Below, in pieces: positions 23,030-31,287 of a stretch of 41,411 nucleotides of DNA. The notes below the pieces were generated by a model, which made no database searches, was not told where the DNA came from, and worked only from the letters and a program-made list of their open reading frames with translations. Position 1 is the first letter of the stretch; each line of letters starts with the position of its first letter. A program made the translations under genes and the position numbers. Origin of the DNA: an uncultured Spirochaetales bacterium (lineage in GTDB: Bacteria > Spirochaetota > Spirochaetia > Sphaerochaetales > Sphaerochaetaceae); assembly GCA_949285905.1 (NCBI GenBank), contig CASDZV010000010.1, positions 1 through 41,411 of the forward strand. The letters are read 5' to 3'.

Positions 23030-23703
23030 TGAGAGTTCTGGCTGTCATTGCACTTTCGCTTCTGATTTTTTCATGCCAGAGCATGGAATCACCTACAGTC
23101 GCTGTGACAGGAAGCGCTGTCATAGAGACGCAGCCTGATACGCTTATGTTCACTGTCGCCGCGCGTTATACAGCTCCGACAACTGACGAGGCGCTGTCTG
23201 TTGCTTCCGCTATGGTGGATTATGCTGTGTCGCTTCTTACTGCCTCGTATGAGGTTTCTGCAGAGGATATCCGTACAGAATACTTCTCAGTCTCTCCTTC
23301 ATATTCATATTCAGAGGGCGTGGAGACGCTTGTCGGACAGTGCGCAGAGGAGCGTCTTTCAGTTACGCTCAGGGACATCACAAGAGCGGGTGAGCTTGTA
23401 AAGGAGCTTTCAGAGATTGACGGCATTGAAGTTTCAGGTCTCAGAGGAGACAAGAGCGACAAGACAGATGAGCAGATCAAAGCACGTACTCTTGCTGTGC
23501 ATGATGCATATGAGAGGGCAGCTGTCTATGCGAACGCCATTGGCTATGCACTGGGTGATCTTATTTCCATCTCAAGCTCCGATGATGCAGGCATAGTACC
23601 AGCAAAGGTCTATATGACCTCTGCTTCGTCAGGTGTTGAGTACTATGCCGGAACGATTGAAATACGCGATGAAGTCAATGCTGTCTTTTCCCTCGTGGAA
23701 TGA
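23029..23703 (+). CDS. SIMPL-domain (DUF541) lipoprotein
   Basis: This protein has about 224 residues. The N terminus is a short basic-hydrophobic signal ending in LLIFSC, a fair lipobox, so it should be lipid-anchored on the periplasmic side. The rest is a SIMPL/DUF541 domain, recognisable from VAVTGSAVIETQPDTLMFTVA at its start, repeated beta-alpha units, and the late ARTLAVHDAYERAAVYANAIG helix. SIMPL proteins are envelope proteins of unclear biochemical role, some linked to oxidative stress. The frame opens at a GTG one codon earlier; the ATG at 23029 has CAGGAG upstream and overlaps the Nudix stop. It ends 29 bp inside the convergent MFS gene. Confidence 0.83.
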   Translation: MRVLAVIALSLLIFSCQSMESPTVAVTGSAVIETQPDTLMFTVAARYTAPTTDEALSVASAMVDYAVSLLTASYEVSAEDIRTEYFSVSPSYSYSEGVETLVGQCAEERLSVTLRDITRAGELVKELSEIDGIEVSGLRGDKSDKTDEQIKARTLAVHDAYERAAVYANAIGYALGDLISISSSDDAGIVPAKVYMTSASSGVEYYAGTIEIRDEVNAVFSLVE

Positions 23704-24823
23704 CGAAGAGCATAAGAACAGCTGAAATGCCGAGTGCAAATACAAGCACAGGCATCGATGGGCCATAGCCGAAATGATCTATTGCTGTGCCGAAAAGCGC
23801 GTTGAAGATGACATCGAGAATACTAGCAGCGCTCACAGCTATCGTTGTTGCCCTTGCGCCGAGTGCTGCAGGTGCATGTTTTCTTACAAGTGATACAGTT
23901 GTCGGATACACCAGCGATATCGCGAGCCCGACAAAGAGCAGCAGTGGCAGTATTCCCAGTGCGAATGTAAAGACAGAGGCAGCTGTTGCTACAACCAGCG
24001 AGATGAAGAGCATCTTCTCAGCTCCTATCCTGTCCACTACAGTACCAAGCACAAGGCGTCCTATCATGATACCTGCAGAGTAAAGCGAGAGGGAGAGCCC
24101 TGCGCTTGCCGCACTGACGCCTATATACTCTGTTCCATACATGATGATGTAGTTTGTAATGCCATGCTCTGCAATTAAGTAGAGGCCAAGTGTAAGCGCA
24201 ATGAGTCCGATCATCCCAATCTCAATCTTGTGCGTACTTCCAGCAGCAGCTTCCTCTTTCCCGCTTTGTATGCTGTCGCTTTCCTTCATCCGCAGCACGG
24301 CAATAGCAAGAGGCACAAGCAGAAGAGCCATTGCAATAAGCACGCCATTCCACACAGAAACTGATGAGGAGTAGGCTGACAGTATGAGCTGTGAGCCGGA
24401 TGTTCCGATTCCCTGCAGGAAAAAGAGCGCATTCAGCAGCATCAGGCTTTTCGTGGCAGAGAATGAATCAGAGATCAGATTGATTGTCGTATTGAGCAGA
24501 GTGGAAATGCCAAGAGCAAGGAAGAATCCCAGCAGAAGGATTGCATATTGATGCCCGAAAAGCAGAAGAAGTTCGGAAAGCGCCAGCGCGATGATGAAAA
24601 GTGCCATTGCCTTCTTTCTTCCGATTTTGTCGAGAATCATGCCTCCGAAGAGGAGGCAGATGAGATTTCCGAGATAGCTTGCAGATACGATTACACCGAC
24701 TTGTGACATCGAGAAGCCGAACACTGATGTGAAAAGCGGCGTGAAGATTCCACGGAGCGCATCGCTGACACCAAGTATGACCATCAATGCTGCTGAGACG
24801 ATGTACAGACCTTTGTTTCTCAT
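23675..24823 (-). CDS. MFS transporter (probable oligosaccharide or sugar carrier)
   Basis: This 382-residue polytopic protein has about 12 hydrophobic helices. It carries the MFS loop 2-3 signature GGMILDKIGRKKAM and a degenerate repeat, GTVVDRIGAEKM, in the second half. A central charged loop (about 180-200, KESDSIQSGKEE) divides the two six-helix halves. The substrate cannot be read from sequence. It is translationally coupled to the GH105 gene (4-bp overlap), which suggests import of the unsaturated galacturonide/rhamnose oligosaccharides that GH105 cleaves. Confidence 0.85.
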   Translation of the reverse strand: MRNKGLYIVSAALMVILGVSDALRGIFTPLFTSVFGFSMSQVGVIVSASYLGNLICLLFGGMILDKIGRKKAMALFIIALALSELLLLFGHQYAILLLGFFLALGISTLLNTTINLISDSFSATKSLMLLNALFFLQGIGTSGSQLILSAYSSSVSVWNGVLIAMALLLVPLAIAVLRMKESDSIQSGKEEAAAGSTHKIEIGMIGLIALTLGLYLIAEHGITNYIIMYGTEYIGVSAASAGLSLSLYSAGIMIGRLVLGTVVDRIGAEKMLFISLVVATAASVFTFALGILPLLLFVGLAISLVYPTTVSLVRKHAPAALGARATTIAVSAASILDVIFNALFGTAIDHFGYGPSMPVLVFALGISAVLMLFVIPRGKRQH

Positions 24824-25905
24824 AAGTCAGCGTCCATTGCTTCAATCAGGAAGAGCATTGCCATTGCCTGTCCATAGGGCATCGGATGGATTGGTATCTC
24901 TCTGTACCAGTCGAGGTTTTCGCGTCCCATTGCTGTGCCGTATGAACAGAGCTGCAGCACTCCGTTCTCATCGATTGTATCTAAAATTGCCGGAAGGGCC
25001 TTCGCTGCAATTTCCTTATATTCCGGGTCAAGCATGCCGCGTCTGATACCGAGAAGTATACCGTAGCCGAATCCTGCGGTACATGATGACTCGAGGTATG
25101 AGTCCTCATGGTCAAGCAGTGTATGCCATAGCCCTGACTTGTCCTGCAGTTTCCCGATTGTCTCCACCTGACGGGTGAGGATTGTAGATACATAACGCCT
25201 GATTGATGGCTTGAGATCCATGATCTCGTCAAAGAGCGGGAGAGCGATTGTAGCCCAGCTGTTTCCTCTGCCCCAGAACGCACCTGCGAAATGGTCGTTC
25301 CTGAGGTATGAATAGCCATGGTACCAGAGTCCTGTTGCAGGATCAGCAAGCTGGTTGATGTGAAGCAGCAGCTGATACTCAGACTCCTCCAGATAGTCAT
25401 CGCGTCCATCGATGCGTCCCATGTTCGCAAGCGGAATGACGCTCATCATCAGTGTATCATCCCAGAGCTCTCCTTCGTTGTAGTCATCAGTTGTGCGATG
25501 CTGGAAACCACCTTCCGGAGTACGTGGAAGGCCTCCTTTGAAGAGCCATTCAGTCCATTCGCGTGATACGGCAAGGTACTTGTCATTTTTCAGGTACTCC
25601 CCAAGATACTCCAGTGCGATGATCGGGGCCATTGTATTGACGTTCTTTCCCGGGAGACCCTGCTTGATTCTCTCATCGTAATATGATGTGAGCATCTTCA
25701 GATAGCGCTCATCCTTTGTCTTCTCAAACAGCTTCCAGAGGCCGAAGAGGCCAACGCCCTGAGTCCATTCCCAGTATCTGTATTTCTCTCTGTCCTCAAC
25801 TCCCTGCCCGAATTTGCCGGAGACATAGTCAGGGTCATCTTCCTGATATAGAACAGGGAGAAATCCTTTGATCAGTGTTTCAAGTTTTTCATTGATAGCA
25901 GCCAT
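24820..25905 (-). CDS. Glycoside hydrolase family 105 (unsaturated rhamnogalacturonyl hydrolase, YteR-like)
   Basis: This 361-residue (alpha/alpha)6-barrel enzyme has no signal peptide. The catalytic acid candidate is D150 in LWDDTLMM, equivalent to the key Asp of Bacillus YteR. The aromatic substrate-site segments RYWEWTQGVGLFG, FWGRGNSW and SSCTAGFGYG fit the family. GH105 enzymes remove the delta-4,5-unsaturated galacturonate that lyases leave on rhamnogalacturonan or pectin fragments, acting in the cytoplasm after uptake. It overlaps the MFS transporter start by 4 bp. The upstream gap holds a long perfect inverted repeat (25943-25977). Confidence 0.93.
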   Translation of the reverse strand: MAAINEKLETLIKGFLPVLYQEDDPDYVSGKFGQGVEDREKYRYWEWTQGVGLFGLWKLFEKTKDERYLKMLTSYYDERIKQGLPGKNVNTMAPIIALEYLGEYLKNDKYLAVSREWTEWLFKGGLPRTPEGGFQHRTTDDYNEGELWDDTLMMSVIPLANMGRIDGRDDYLEESEYQLLLHINQLADPATGLWYHGYSYLRNDHFAGAFWGRGNSWATIALPLFDEIMDLKPSIRRYVSTILTRQVETIGKLQDKSGLWHTLLDHEDSYLESSCTAGFGYGILLGIRRGMLDPEYKEIAAKALPAILDTIDENGVLQLCSYGTAMGRENLDWYREIPIHPMPYGQAMAMLFLIEAMDADL

Positions 25906-25942
25906 ATAATTCTCTCTTTTTCCTGATTGTCACAGCCATTTG

Positions 25943-25977
25943 CACTCCATTCAATGGTTAATTTGCTGAATGGAGTG
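25943..25977. promoter_or_regulatory. 11-bp inverted repeat upstream of GH105
   Basis: CACTCCATTCA (25943-25953) and TGAATGGAGTG (25967-25977) are perfect complements separated by 13 bp, in the gap between the 839-residue protein gene and GH105. No T tract follows on either strand, so an operator is more likely than a terminator. The half-site spacing (24 bp) suits an AraC- or LacI-type dimer; the AraC-type regulator at 28619 is an obvious candidate. Confidence 0.6.
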
Positions 25978-25998
25978 TAAAATCCGCTATAATTTGCT

Positions 25999-28518
25999 TC
26001 ACGCTCTCCCGAGTGCTATCTCACCGGATGGTGTAAAGCCTTTGTACTGTTCCTCTTTGCCGTTCACAGAGAGGCTCTTGTCCCATCCTGCCTCAATAGT
26101 ACCGTAATCGGGGTCGTTGAAGGTGTAGCTCAGTGTATCCATGCTGAACAGACAGCGTGCTTTCAGCATGCGATCTGCAAATGCTTCGAGTGACCCTTCT
26201 TTCCATGTGTCGGAGCATCTGATGATCCAGATGTTCTCCTTGCCAGGGCTGGTGAGTTCTCTGTCTGCATTCGGGCCTGAAAGGGTGAGTGTGAGGCCAT
26301 TGGAAGCCGTTATTGCAATAAGGCCGCCCTTATCGTTCTCTGCAAATGCCCAGCCGTCTTTCATCAGTGTCCTGCTGAAAGCGAATACAGGGAAATATGC
26401 ATGTGTGAAATCCACAGGATGCTCATCACTAACCTTCCATACACTTGAGGCAAAACCTTTGTACTGGTTTGCTCTCGGCAGTGTGCCTGAGCCAGCCCAG
26501 TATGATGGACGTGCCTGCCCGAAGAGCGCGAATTCTCCTGGGTGTGTGATCCAGACATGCGCCTCGGCTCCCAGTACTGCATGGATGACATCCTCCTGGA
26601 ATCCTCTGCGGCCAGGATTGAAGTCATTAGCTGCTGAGAGAAGATAGCCCGATGTCTTGTAGACAGTCACATCAGCATATCCTTTGTAGCCATGCGTGGA
26701 TTTCCATGAGAGCGCATTCCCCGGAGCAATCCTGTGGTATTTCATATTCTCAGCATCCGGCGTGTAGCCACTCATCAATACGGGGACAGAACCCTTTCCG
26801 GCATGGGATTCATTGCCAATGCCATAGCCAATCCAGTTGATGAATGAAGGACAGTTGGAATAGTTTCCCATGAGCTCTTTAAGGTACGTTCTTCCGCTTG
26901 TTGTGCTGAAGATGCCTTCGTACGATGTAATGGCAAGAAGTCTGAAGACGTATTCAAGAGCCTTCCTCGCATTCTCCCTCATCTCTTCATTCTCTGTCTG
27001 TGCATAAAGCGATGCAAAGCCGAGTATGTCAATCGGGAGATATGGTGGGCTGTTCCACTCTGTGAAGCCTTCACGGAAGAATGTATCAAACCACGGGCGC
27101 AGCATCGATATTGCTTTCTCCTGCTTCTCCTTTCCTGTCATGCCGCTGTTTGAGAAGACTCTGTCGGGGAACATTTCGCCCGCGATAAGCTCTGAGACGT
27201 GGAACATCAGCGCATGATTCTCGCTCCAGAACCACATCGCGTCATCGCCAGGCTCATCATGCCAGTAACGGAAGGAGAGCAGGCATTTCTCCATATCATC
27301 AAGCGTTTCTCTGCGGATGAGGCCTGATGAACCGAAATGGCGGATCATGAACGGGAAATATGAGATGTAGAAGTCAGAGCAGTCGCTGCGCTTGTTGATG
27401 AAATCAAGCTGGGCACGGAGAATCCGTTCAATCTCGTCTTTGTCGCCATTTGTGAATAAGAGTGCCATGGCTCTGTTTGAATTGCCTTCGCCATAGAGTG
27501 AAAGATAGCGCCATGCTTCTTTTCTTCTCTCTTCGATATCATCGCTGGTCTTTCCCTCAAAGGAGAGCGGGAAGTTCTCGAATGTGCGGATTGTGCGGAT
27601 TGTAACTCCTTCAATCTCTGTAGAGACGAGCATCCTTAAAAATCCGACAGGAAAATCCTCGACCGGACCCAGATCCGCTTTGGAAGACCCGTCAGCAAAG
27701 ACCGCATCCGCTTTCTTCAAAAGATTCAGGGCCGCATTCTCCTCTGTCGCGCCTTCCATATGCACAGTCATTGTCTCACCGGGGAATGGATTCTCCATAG
27801 TCATTGTTATATGACCTGAAGTGAATGTGCTTCTGTCGAAGGCAAGTGTCTCCATTGCTTTCTCGGCTTTCATGATGCGTTCTGTATCCCGATTCCCCAT
27901 CGGCACTTTCTGCATAAGATGCCCTGGTCCCTTCACGAGAAGGAATGATACAGCAATTTCTGTATCACGCTCTGCAAACTCATCTGCTTCAACAACAAAT
28001 GTGTTGTCCCCTTCATCAAGGTGCAGTGTGCATTCTGTCTCATGTGCTTCGTTGCGTCTATATGGGCGGAATGTGAATATTTCATTGCTGTCACTGTATA
28101 TGGACATACCACCCGTTACAGAGAGGTGGAATGTGTAATCTCCGGCTTCTGAAGCATTGAGCACGATATACGCAGCTATATTAAGCCACTTCGGAGTGGG
28201 AGAGAAGATTGATGCTCCTATGACAGGGTCGCCGAATGGAGCTCTGTAGAGTACTGGAACTTCTCTGTCTATCAGAAAAGCCTTTCCCTCAGGCTCCGCA
28301 TCGATGAAACGGGGTGCAGCGACACCTTTGTCGACAATATTCTTAAGAAAACTGACTCTGATAGGATTCTCATGTGTGGAAGCTGCTGTTGAGCCAATCC
28401 ATACATTTGACTCCTCTGTGATGGCAACCGGCGTGCCTTTCACATCTTCTGTCCGGTGCCCTGTCATGAGGTAACGGGTAATATAACCATGTTCCAGCTC
28501 TGAAATATGCCAGTTCAT
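25999..28518 (-). CDS. Unrecognised 839-residue protein of a pectin-type locus; possible polysaccharide lyase or hydrolase
   Basis: I do not recognise a named family. There is no signal peptide. The first ~60 residues resemble a substrate-facing beta segment. Residues ~65-200 look like a beta-sandwich of the carbohydrate-binding kind (AAYIVLNASEAGDYTFHLSVTGG). Residues ~320-600 are helix-rich with Trp/Tyr/His motifs, including MWFWSENHALMF, and resemble an (alpha/alpha) toroid. Residues ~610-839 are beta-rich, with NDFNPGRRGFQEDVIHAVLG and a WITHPGEFALFGQARPSYWAG stretch. Toroid plus beta-sandwich is the layout of several polysaccharide lyases (heparinase/alginate-lyase style), but that is only architectural inference. 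It is divergent from the AraC-type regulator and upstream of GH105. GGAGGATT precedes the ATG, and a TATACT box lies at 28540-28535 on the minus strand. Confidence 0.75.
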   Translation of the reverse strand: MNWHISELEHGYITRYLMTGHRTEDVKGTPVAITEESNVWIGSTAASTHENPIRVSFLKNIVDKGVAAPRFIDAEPEGKAFLIDREVPVLYRAPFGDPVIGASIFSPTPKWLNIAAYIVLNASEAGDYTFHLSVTGGMSIYSDSNEIFTFRPYRRNEAHETECTLHLDEGDNTFVVEADEFAERDTEIAVSFLLVKGPGHLMQKVPMGNRDTERIMKAEKAMETLAFDRSTFTSGHITMTMENPFPGETMTVHMEGATEENAALNLLKKADAVFADGSSKADLGPVEDFPVGFLRMLVSTEIEGVTIRTIRTFENFPLSFEGKTSDDIEERRKEAWRYLSLYGEGNSNRAMALLFTNGDKDEIERILRAQLDFINKRSDCSDFYISYFPFMIRHFGSSGLIRRETLDDMEKCLLSFRYWHDEPGDDAMWFWSENHALMFHVSELIAGEMFPDRVFSNSGMTGKEKQEKAISMLRPWFDTFFREGFTEWNSPPYLPIDILGFASLYAQTENEEMRENARKALEYVFRLLAITSYEGIFSTTSGRTYLKELMGNYSNCPSFINWIGYGIGNESHAGKGSVPVLMSGYTPDAENMKYHRIAPGNALSWKSTHGYKGYADVTVYKTSGYLLSAANDFNPGRRGFQEDVIHAVLGAEAHVWITHPGEFALFGQARPSYWAGSGTLPRANQYKGFASSVWKVSDEHPVDFTHAYFPVFAFSRTLMKDGWAFAENDKGGLIAITASNGLTLTLSGPNADRELTSPGKENIWIIRCSDTWKEGSLEAFADRMLKARCLFSMDTLSYTFNDPDYGTIEAGWDKSLSVNGKEEQYKGFTPSGEIALGRA

Positions 28519-28582
28519 TTAATCCTCCGATGACAGTATAACGTAGAAAATGTTAATTAGTGCACGCTTGTTGCTCTCTTCT

Positions 28583-28617
28583 CTTCACTCTCTATCCAAA
28601 TTTGCGATAAAGTGAAG
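28583..28617. promoter_or_regulatory. Dyad directly upstream of the AraC-type regulator start
   Basis: CTTCACT (28583-28589) and AGTGAAG (28611-28617) are perfect 7-bp inverted arms, with inner TATC/GATA also complementary. The right arm ends one base before the ATG at 28619 and covers the only place a ribosome binding site could be. This suits autoregulation at the DNA level, or a hairpin masking translation start. Confidence 0.5.
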
Positions 28618-28618
28618 T

Positions 28619-30331
28619 ATGGCAGATTTGATGGATTCACTTTATTTCGAGGAAGGTTTCTCAATAAGGCTCAATAATGATTCTGCACCCTTGTTTCTGC
28701 TCGTTGATTACAGCACCCGCACATATCCGATGAACATGGCTAACCAGCATTACCATGATTTCTATGAGATTTTCATCACGCTTGAAGATGATGCCGCGCA
28801 TCTGGTAAATGGCCGTTATCTCCAGCTTCATAAAGGAGATATTGTCTTCCTGCGTCCTCAGATGCTGCATATGTCCATCTATCCCAAGCGTTCTGCTGCC
28901 CAGAGGAGAATCATCATAAATTACAACCAGTCGGAATCATTTCCGGGTATGGAGTATCAGAGTGGCAAGATAAAAGCACTCTTCGAGCAGGAGATTCCTA
29001 TTCTCCGTCTTCCTCCTAAGTATCTTGCGCTTGTTGTAAATAAGCTCAATGACCTCTTCATGGCTGGTAAGGCAAAGGAATCAGGATGGCAGCTTGAGGT
29101 GCTTTCCCGCTTCATACTCTTTCTTCTGGAGATTGTCAGAAACAGCCGCCATAACATCTATAAAGAGGAGCAGCATCCAGGACTTCCAGATCTGAAGATC
29201 TATGCCATTACCGAATACATTGATACGCATTACATGGAGACGCTCTCGCTGAGGGAGATTGCTGAGCGTTTCGCAATGTCCCCGTTTTATCTTTCCCATC
29301 AGTTCACAAAGCTTGTGGGGATGTCTTTCGTTAATTATGTCCAGAAGGTGAGAATCCGATACGCGCTTCAGATGCTCTCCTATACTGGTGCACGTATACA
29401 TGACATCATCGCAGATTGCGGTTTTGCCTCCTCGTCCCAGTTTAACAGGACATTCACTGCATTCTGCCACATGAGCCCTTCTGATTTCAGACGGATGAGC
29501 AGCAATGACCGCGATATCGTCATCAGCTCTCTCGATCCAGAACGCTCAGAGGTTGTTCCCGCCGCATTCCCTCCGCGGTTCAAGACAGTGCCGCGGAAAC
29601 GCAGAGGTTTTGATGGTATAAAGCTTGGGGTGCTGGCAGAAGCCCTTGCTGCTTCAAGCGCAGATGAACTTGGACAGCGCACGGTGCTGCTTGGCGTAGA
29701 GACACTGGCTCTTGATATCCCGCGATGCTTTTCGTCCGTGAAAAGCTATACAGAACTTAGTGACAAGAAGCTTTCCGAGCTTGCCGCTGCTAATCTTGAT
29801 ATCTCAATAATCTTTGTTAAACCCGATGAGAGGGAATGCCTCGCGGCAATACGGGCAGCCGCGATTCTGAAAGTTCCTTTTGTTGCTGTTCTTCCCACTG
29901 CTGATAGTCTCTCTTCTTTCTGCTCTTTGATTTCCACATTGGATGGCAGTGCTGCGGAAAGCGGTGTATCTCTTGCTGTGATTCCTGCTGTAGGATCGGC
30001 TGTTGATGGATTGGATGGTGCTGCTGAACTGGTGAAGCTGAACAGCGATGTCCTCTTCGTTCTCAATCCGCTTCTGCTTCTTCATGATGAGAGGGAGAAC
30101 ACATTCTCATTCTTTGAAGAGGTCTTCTCACTTCTTGGCGAACGTGTTGTATCACTGCTTCTCAGCGATAGCCTTGATGGGCACGAAGTGAATCTCGGGA
30201 AAGGTATCATGGCAAAGACATACCCGCGGATTGCTGCGCTTATTTCCCACAGCATGCCACTGATACGGGCAAGCAATGAGCCATTGTCAATAGCTGATGA
30301 CATCCTCTACATGCGGCGGATTTTCCTTTAG
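28619..30331 (+). CDS. AraC-family regulator with C-terminal TIM-barrel-like (xylose isomerase-like) domain
   Basis: Of 570 residues, 1-~160 form a cupin-type sugar-sensing domain (NQHYHDFYEIFI, HKGDIVFLRPQMLHM). Residues ~193-293 form the AraC double helix-turn-helix (LSLREIAERFAMSPFYLS; second helix-turn-helix IHDIIADCGFASSSQFNRTFTAF). Residues ~294-332 are a basic linker. Residues ~333-570 are a separate alpha/beta domain that reads like a sugar-phosphate-isomerase/AP-endonuclease-2 barrel (KLGVLAEAL at its start, AAILKVPFVAVLP, GVSLAVIP, HEVNLGKGI). The metal-binding Glu/Asp/His residues are mostly replaced. This suggests a ligand-sensing, non-catalytic barrel. It is divergent from the 839-residue protein and the presumed controller of the 23675-28518 carbohydrate genes. 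The ribosome site is weak. The 3' end overlaps gpsA by 4 bp. Confidence 0.85.
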   Translation: MADLMDSLYFEEGFSIRLNNDSAPLFLLVDYSTRTYPMNMANQHYHDFYEIFITLEDDAAHLVNGRYLQLHKGDIVFLRPQMLHMSIYPKRSAAQRRIIINYNQSESFPGMEYQSGKIKALFEQEIPILRLPPKYLALVVNKLNDLFMAGKAKESGWQLEVLSRFILFLLEIVRNSRHNIYKEEQHPGLPDLKIYAITEYIDTHYMETLSLREIAERFAMSPFYLSHQFTKLVGMSFVNYVQKVRIRYALQMLSYTGARIHDIIADCGFASSSQFNRTFTAFCHMSPSDFRRMSSNDRDIVISSLDPERSEVVPAAFPPRFKTVPRKRRGFDGIKLGVLAEALAASSADELGQRTVLLGVETLALDIPRCFSSVKSYTELSDKKLSELAAANLDISIIFVKPDERECLAAIRAAAILKVPFVAVLPTADSLSSFCSLISTLDGSAAESGVSLAVIPAVGSAVDGLDGAAELVKLNSDVLFVLNPLLLLHDERENTFSFFEEVFSLLGERVVSLLLSDSLDGHEVNLGKGIMAKTYPRIAALISHSMPLIRASNEPLSIADDILYMRRIFL

Positions 30332-31287
30332 CCGAGAACTGCAAGAGTATAGTTGTTGAGTGTGTCGTTCTCATAGAGAAGCTTGTAGAGCGATTGCACG
30401 AGAGGGAAGCTGTCAGCAACACCTTTCTCGCGGGTTATTTCCCCTATGAGCTTCACTGTCCTCAGCCCTTCGACGACTGTCGAGGATTTGGAATCGGGAT
30501 CATATCCGAAGCCTTTGCCGATGAGCATTCCCAGCGTCCTGTTCCTTGAAAGATCATTGAGTGCTGTGAGCCCCAGGTCACCAATGCCGCAGTAGCGGAA
30601 GATTGTATCCTCATCACAGGAGAAGATCTTCAGCAGTTCTCTCATCTCATTCACAGCTTTTGTATATACGAGGAAGTCGACGTTCGGACTGTTGAACTTG
30701 CCTGAGACAATACCGATAGCAATGGCATACATATTCTTCAGTATACTCATGAGCTCCACAGCCCTGATGTCGCTGGAGTAGTCCAGTGAGAACTGCGTGT
30801 CGGGAAGAACCTCAGTGCGGAAGAAATCATAATCTTCCTTTTTGCCTCCGAATGTGAATGAAGTCGGGAAACCATTGATTGTCTCAATTGCAAATGACGG
30901 TCCTTTCATGCTTGCGGTGCGCTTGAACGGTATATTCTCAGTGATGAATGCCCCGCTGTCGCTCATGCCCTTTGCCAGATTGATGATCAGAGGCTCTTTT
31001 TTCGTATTCTTCCTTATCTCCTCAGAGAAGGAGACGATGGCTTTTGAAGGGATGACAAGCATAATCACATCTGCCTCGCTGAAGACGGAGAAGCTTGATG
31101 TGGCAGAGAGATATCTGTTGAGAAATCGCGTAGGGAAGTACTTCCTGTTCGTGTGTTTCTCATTGATTTCCTTCTCTACATCCTTCTCTATGGTATGTAT
31201 GACAACCCTGTTCTGCACATTCCAGGCAAGACGCTCTGCAACTGCTGTTCCGAATGTTCCTGCTCCTGCGATTACGATGTTGTTCAT
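30328..31287 (-). CDS. gpsA: NAD(P)-dependent glycerol-3-phosphate dehydrogenase
   Basis: This 319-residue cytoplasmic enzyme makes sn-glycerol 3-phosphate from dihydroxyacetone phosphate for phospholipid synthesis. The N-terminal nucleotide site is IAGAGTFGTAVAERLA. The family strand LVIPSKAI and the NLAKGM segment follow. The catalytic-lysine helix is ELMSILKNMYAIAIGI, and GIGDLGLTAL with NRTLG lies in the C-terminal helical domain. AGGAGG precedes the ATG, which overlaps the alpha-galactosidase stop (ATGA), so a housekeeping lipid gene is transcribed from a sugar operon. The length is slightly short for the family (about 330). Confidence 0.95.
   Translation of the reverse strand: MNNIVIAGAGTFGTAVAERLAWNVQNRVVIHTIEKDVEKEINEKHTNRKYFPTRFLNRYLSATSSFSVFSEADVIMLVIPSKAIVSFSEEIRKNTKKEPLIINLAKGMSDSGAFITENIPFKRTASMKGPSFAIETINGFPTSFTFGGKKEDYDFFRTEVLPDTQFSLDYSSDIRAVELMSILKNMYAIAIGIVSGKFNSPNVDFLVYTKAVNEMRELLKIFSCDEDTIFRYCGIGDLGLTALNDLSRNRTLGMLIGKGFGYDPDSKSSTVVEGLRTVKLIGEITREKGVADSFPLVQSLYKLLYENDTLNNYTLAVLG

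Noticed and set aside
25943..25977. The 11-bp inverted repeat as a rho-independent terminator of the 839-residue gene
   Set aside because: No T tract follows the stem on either strand; an operator is the better reading.
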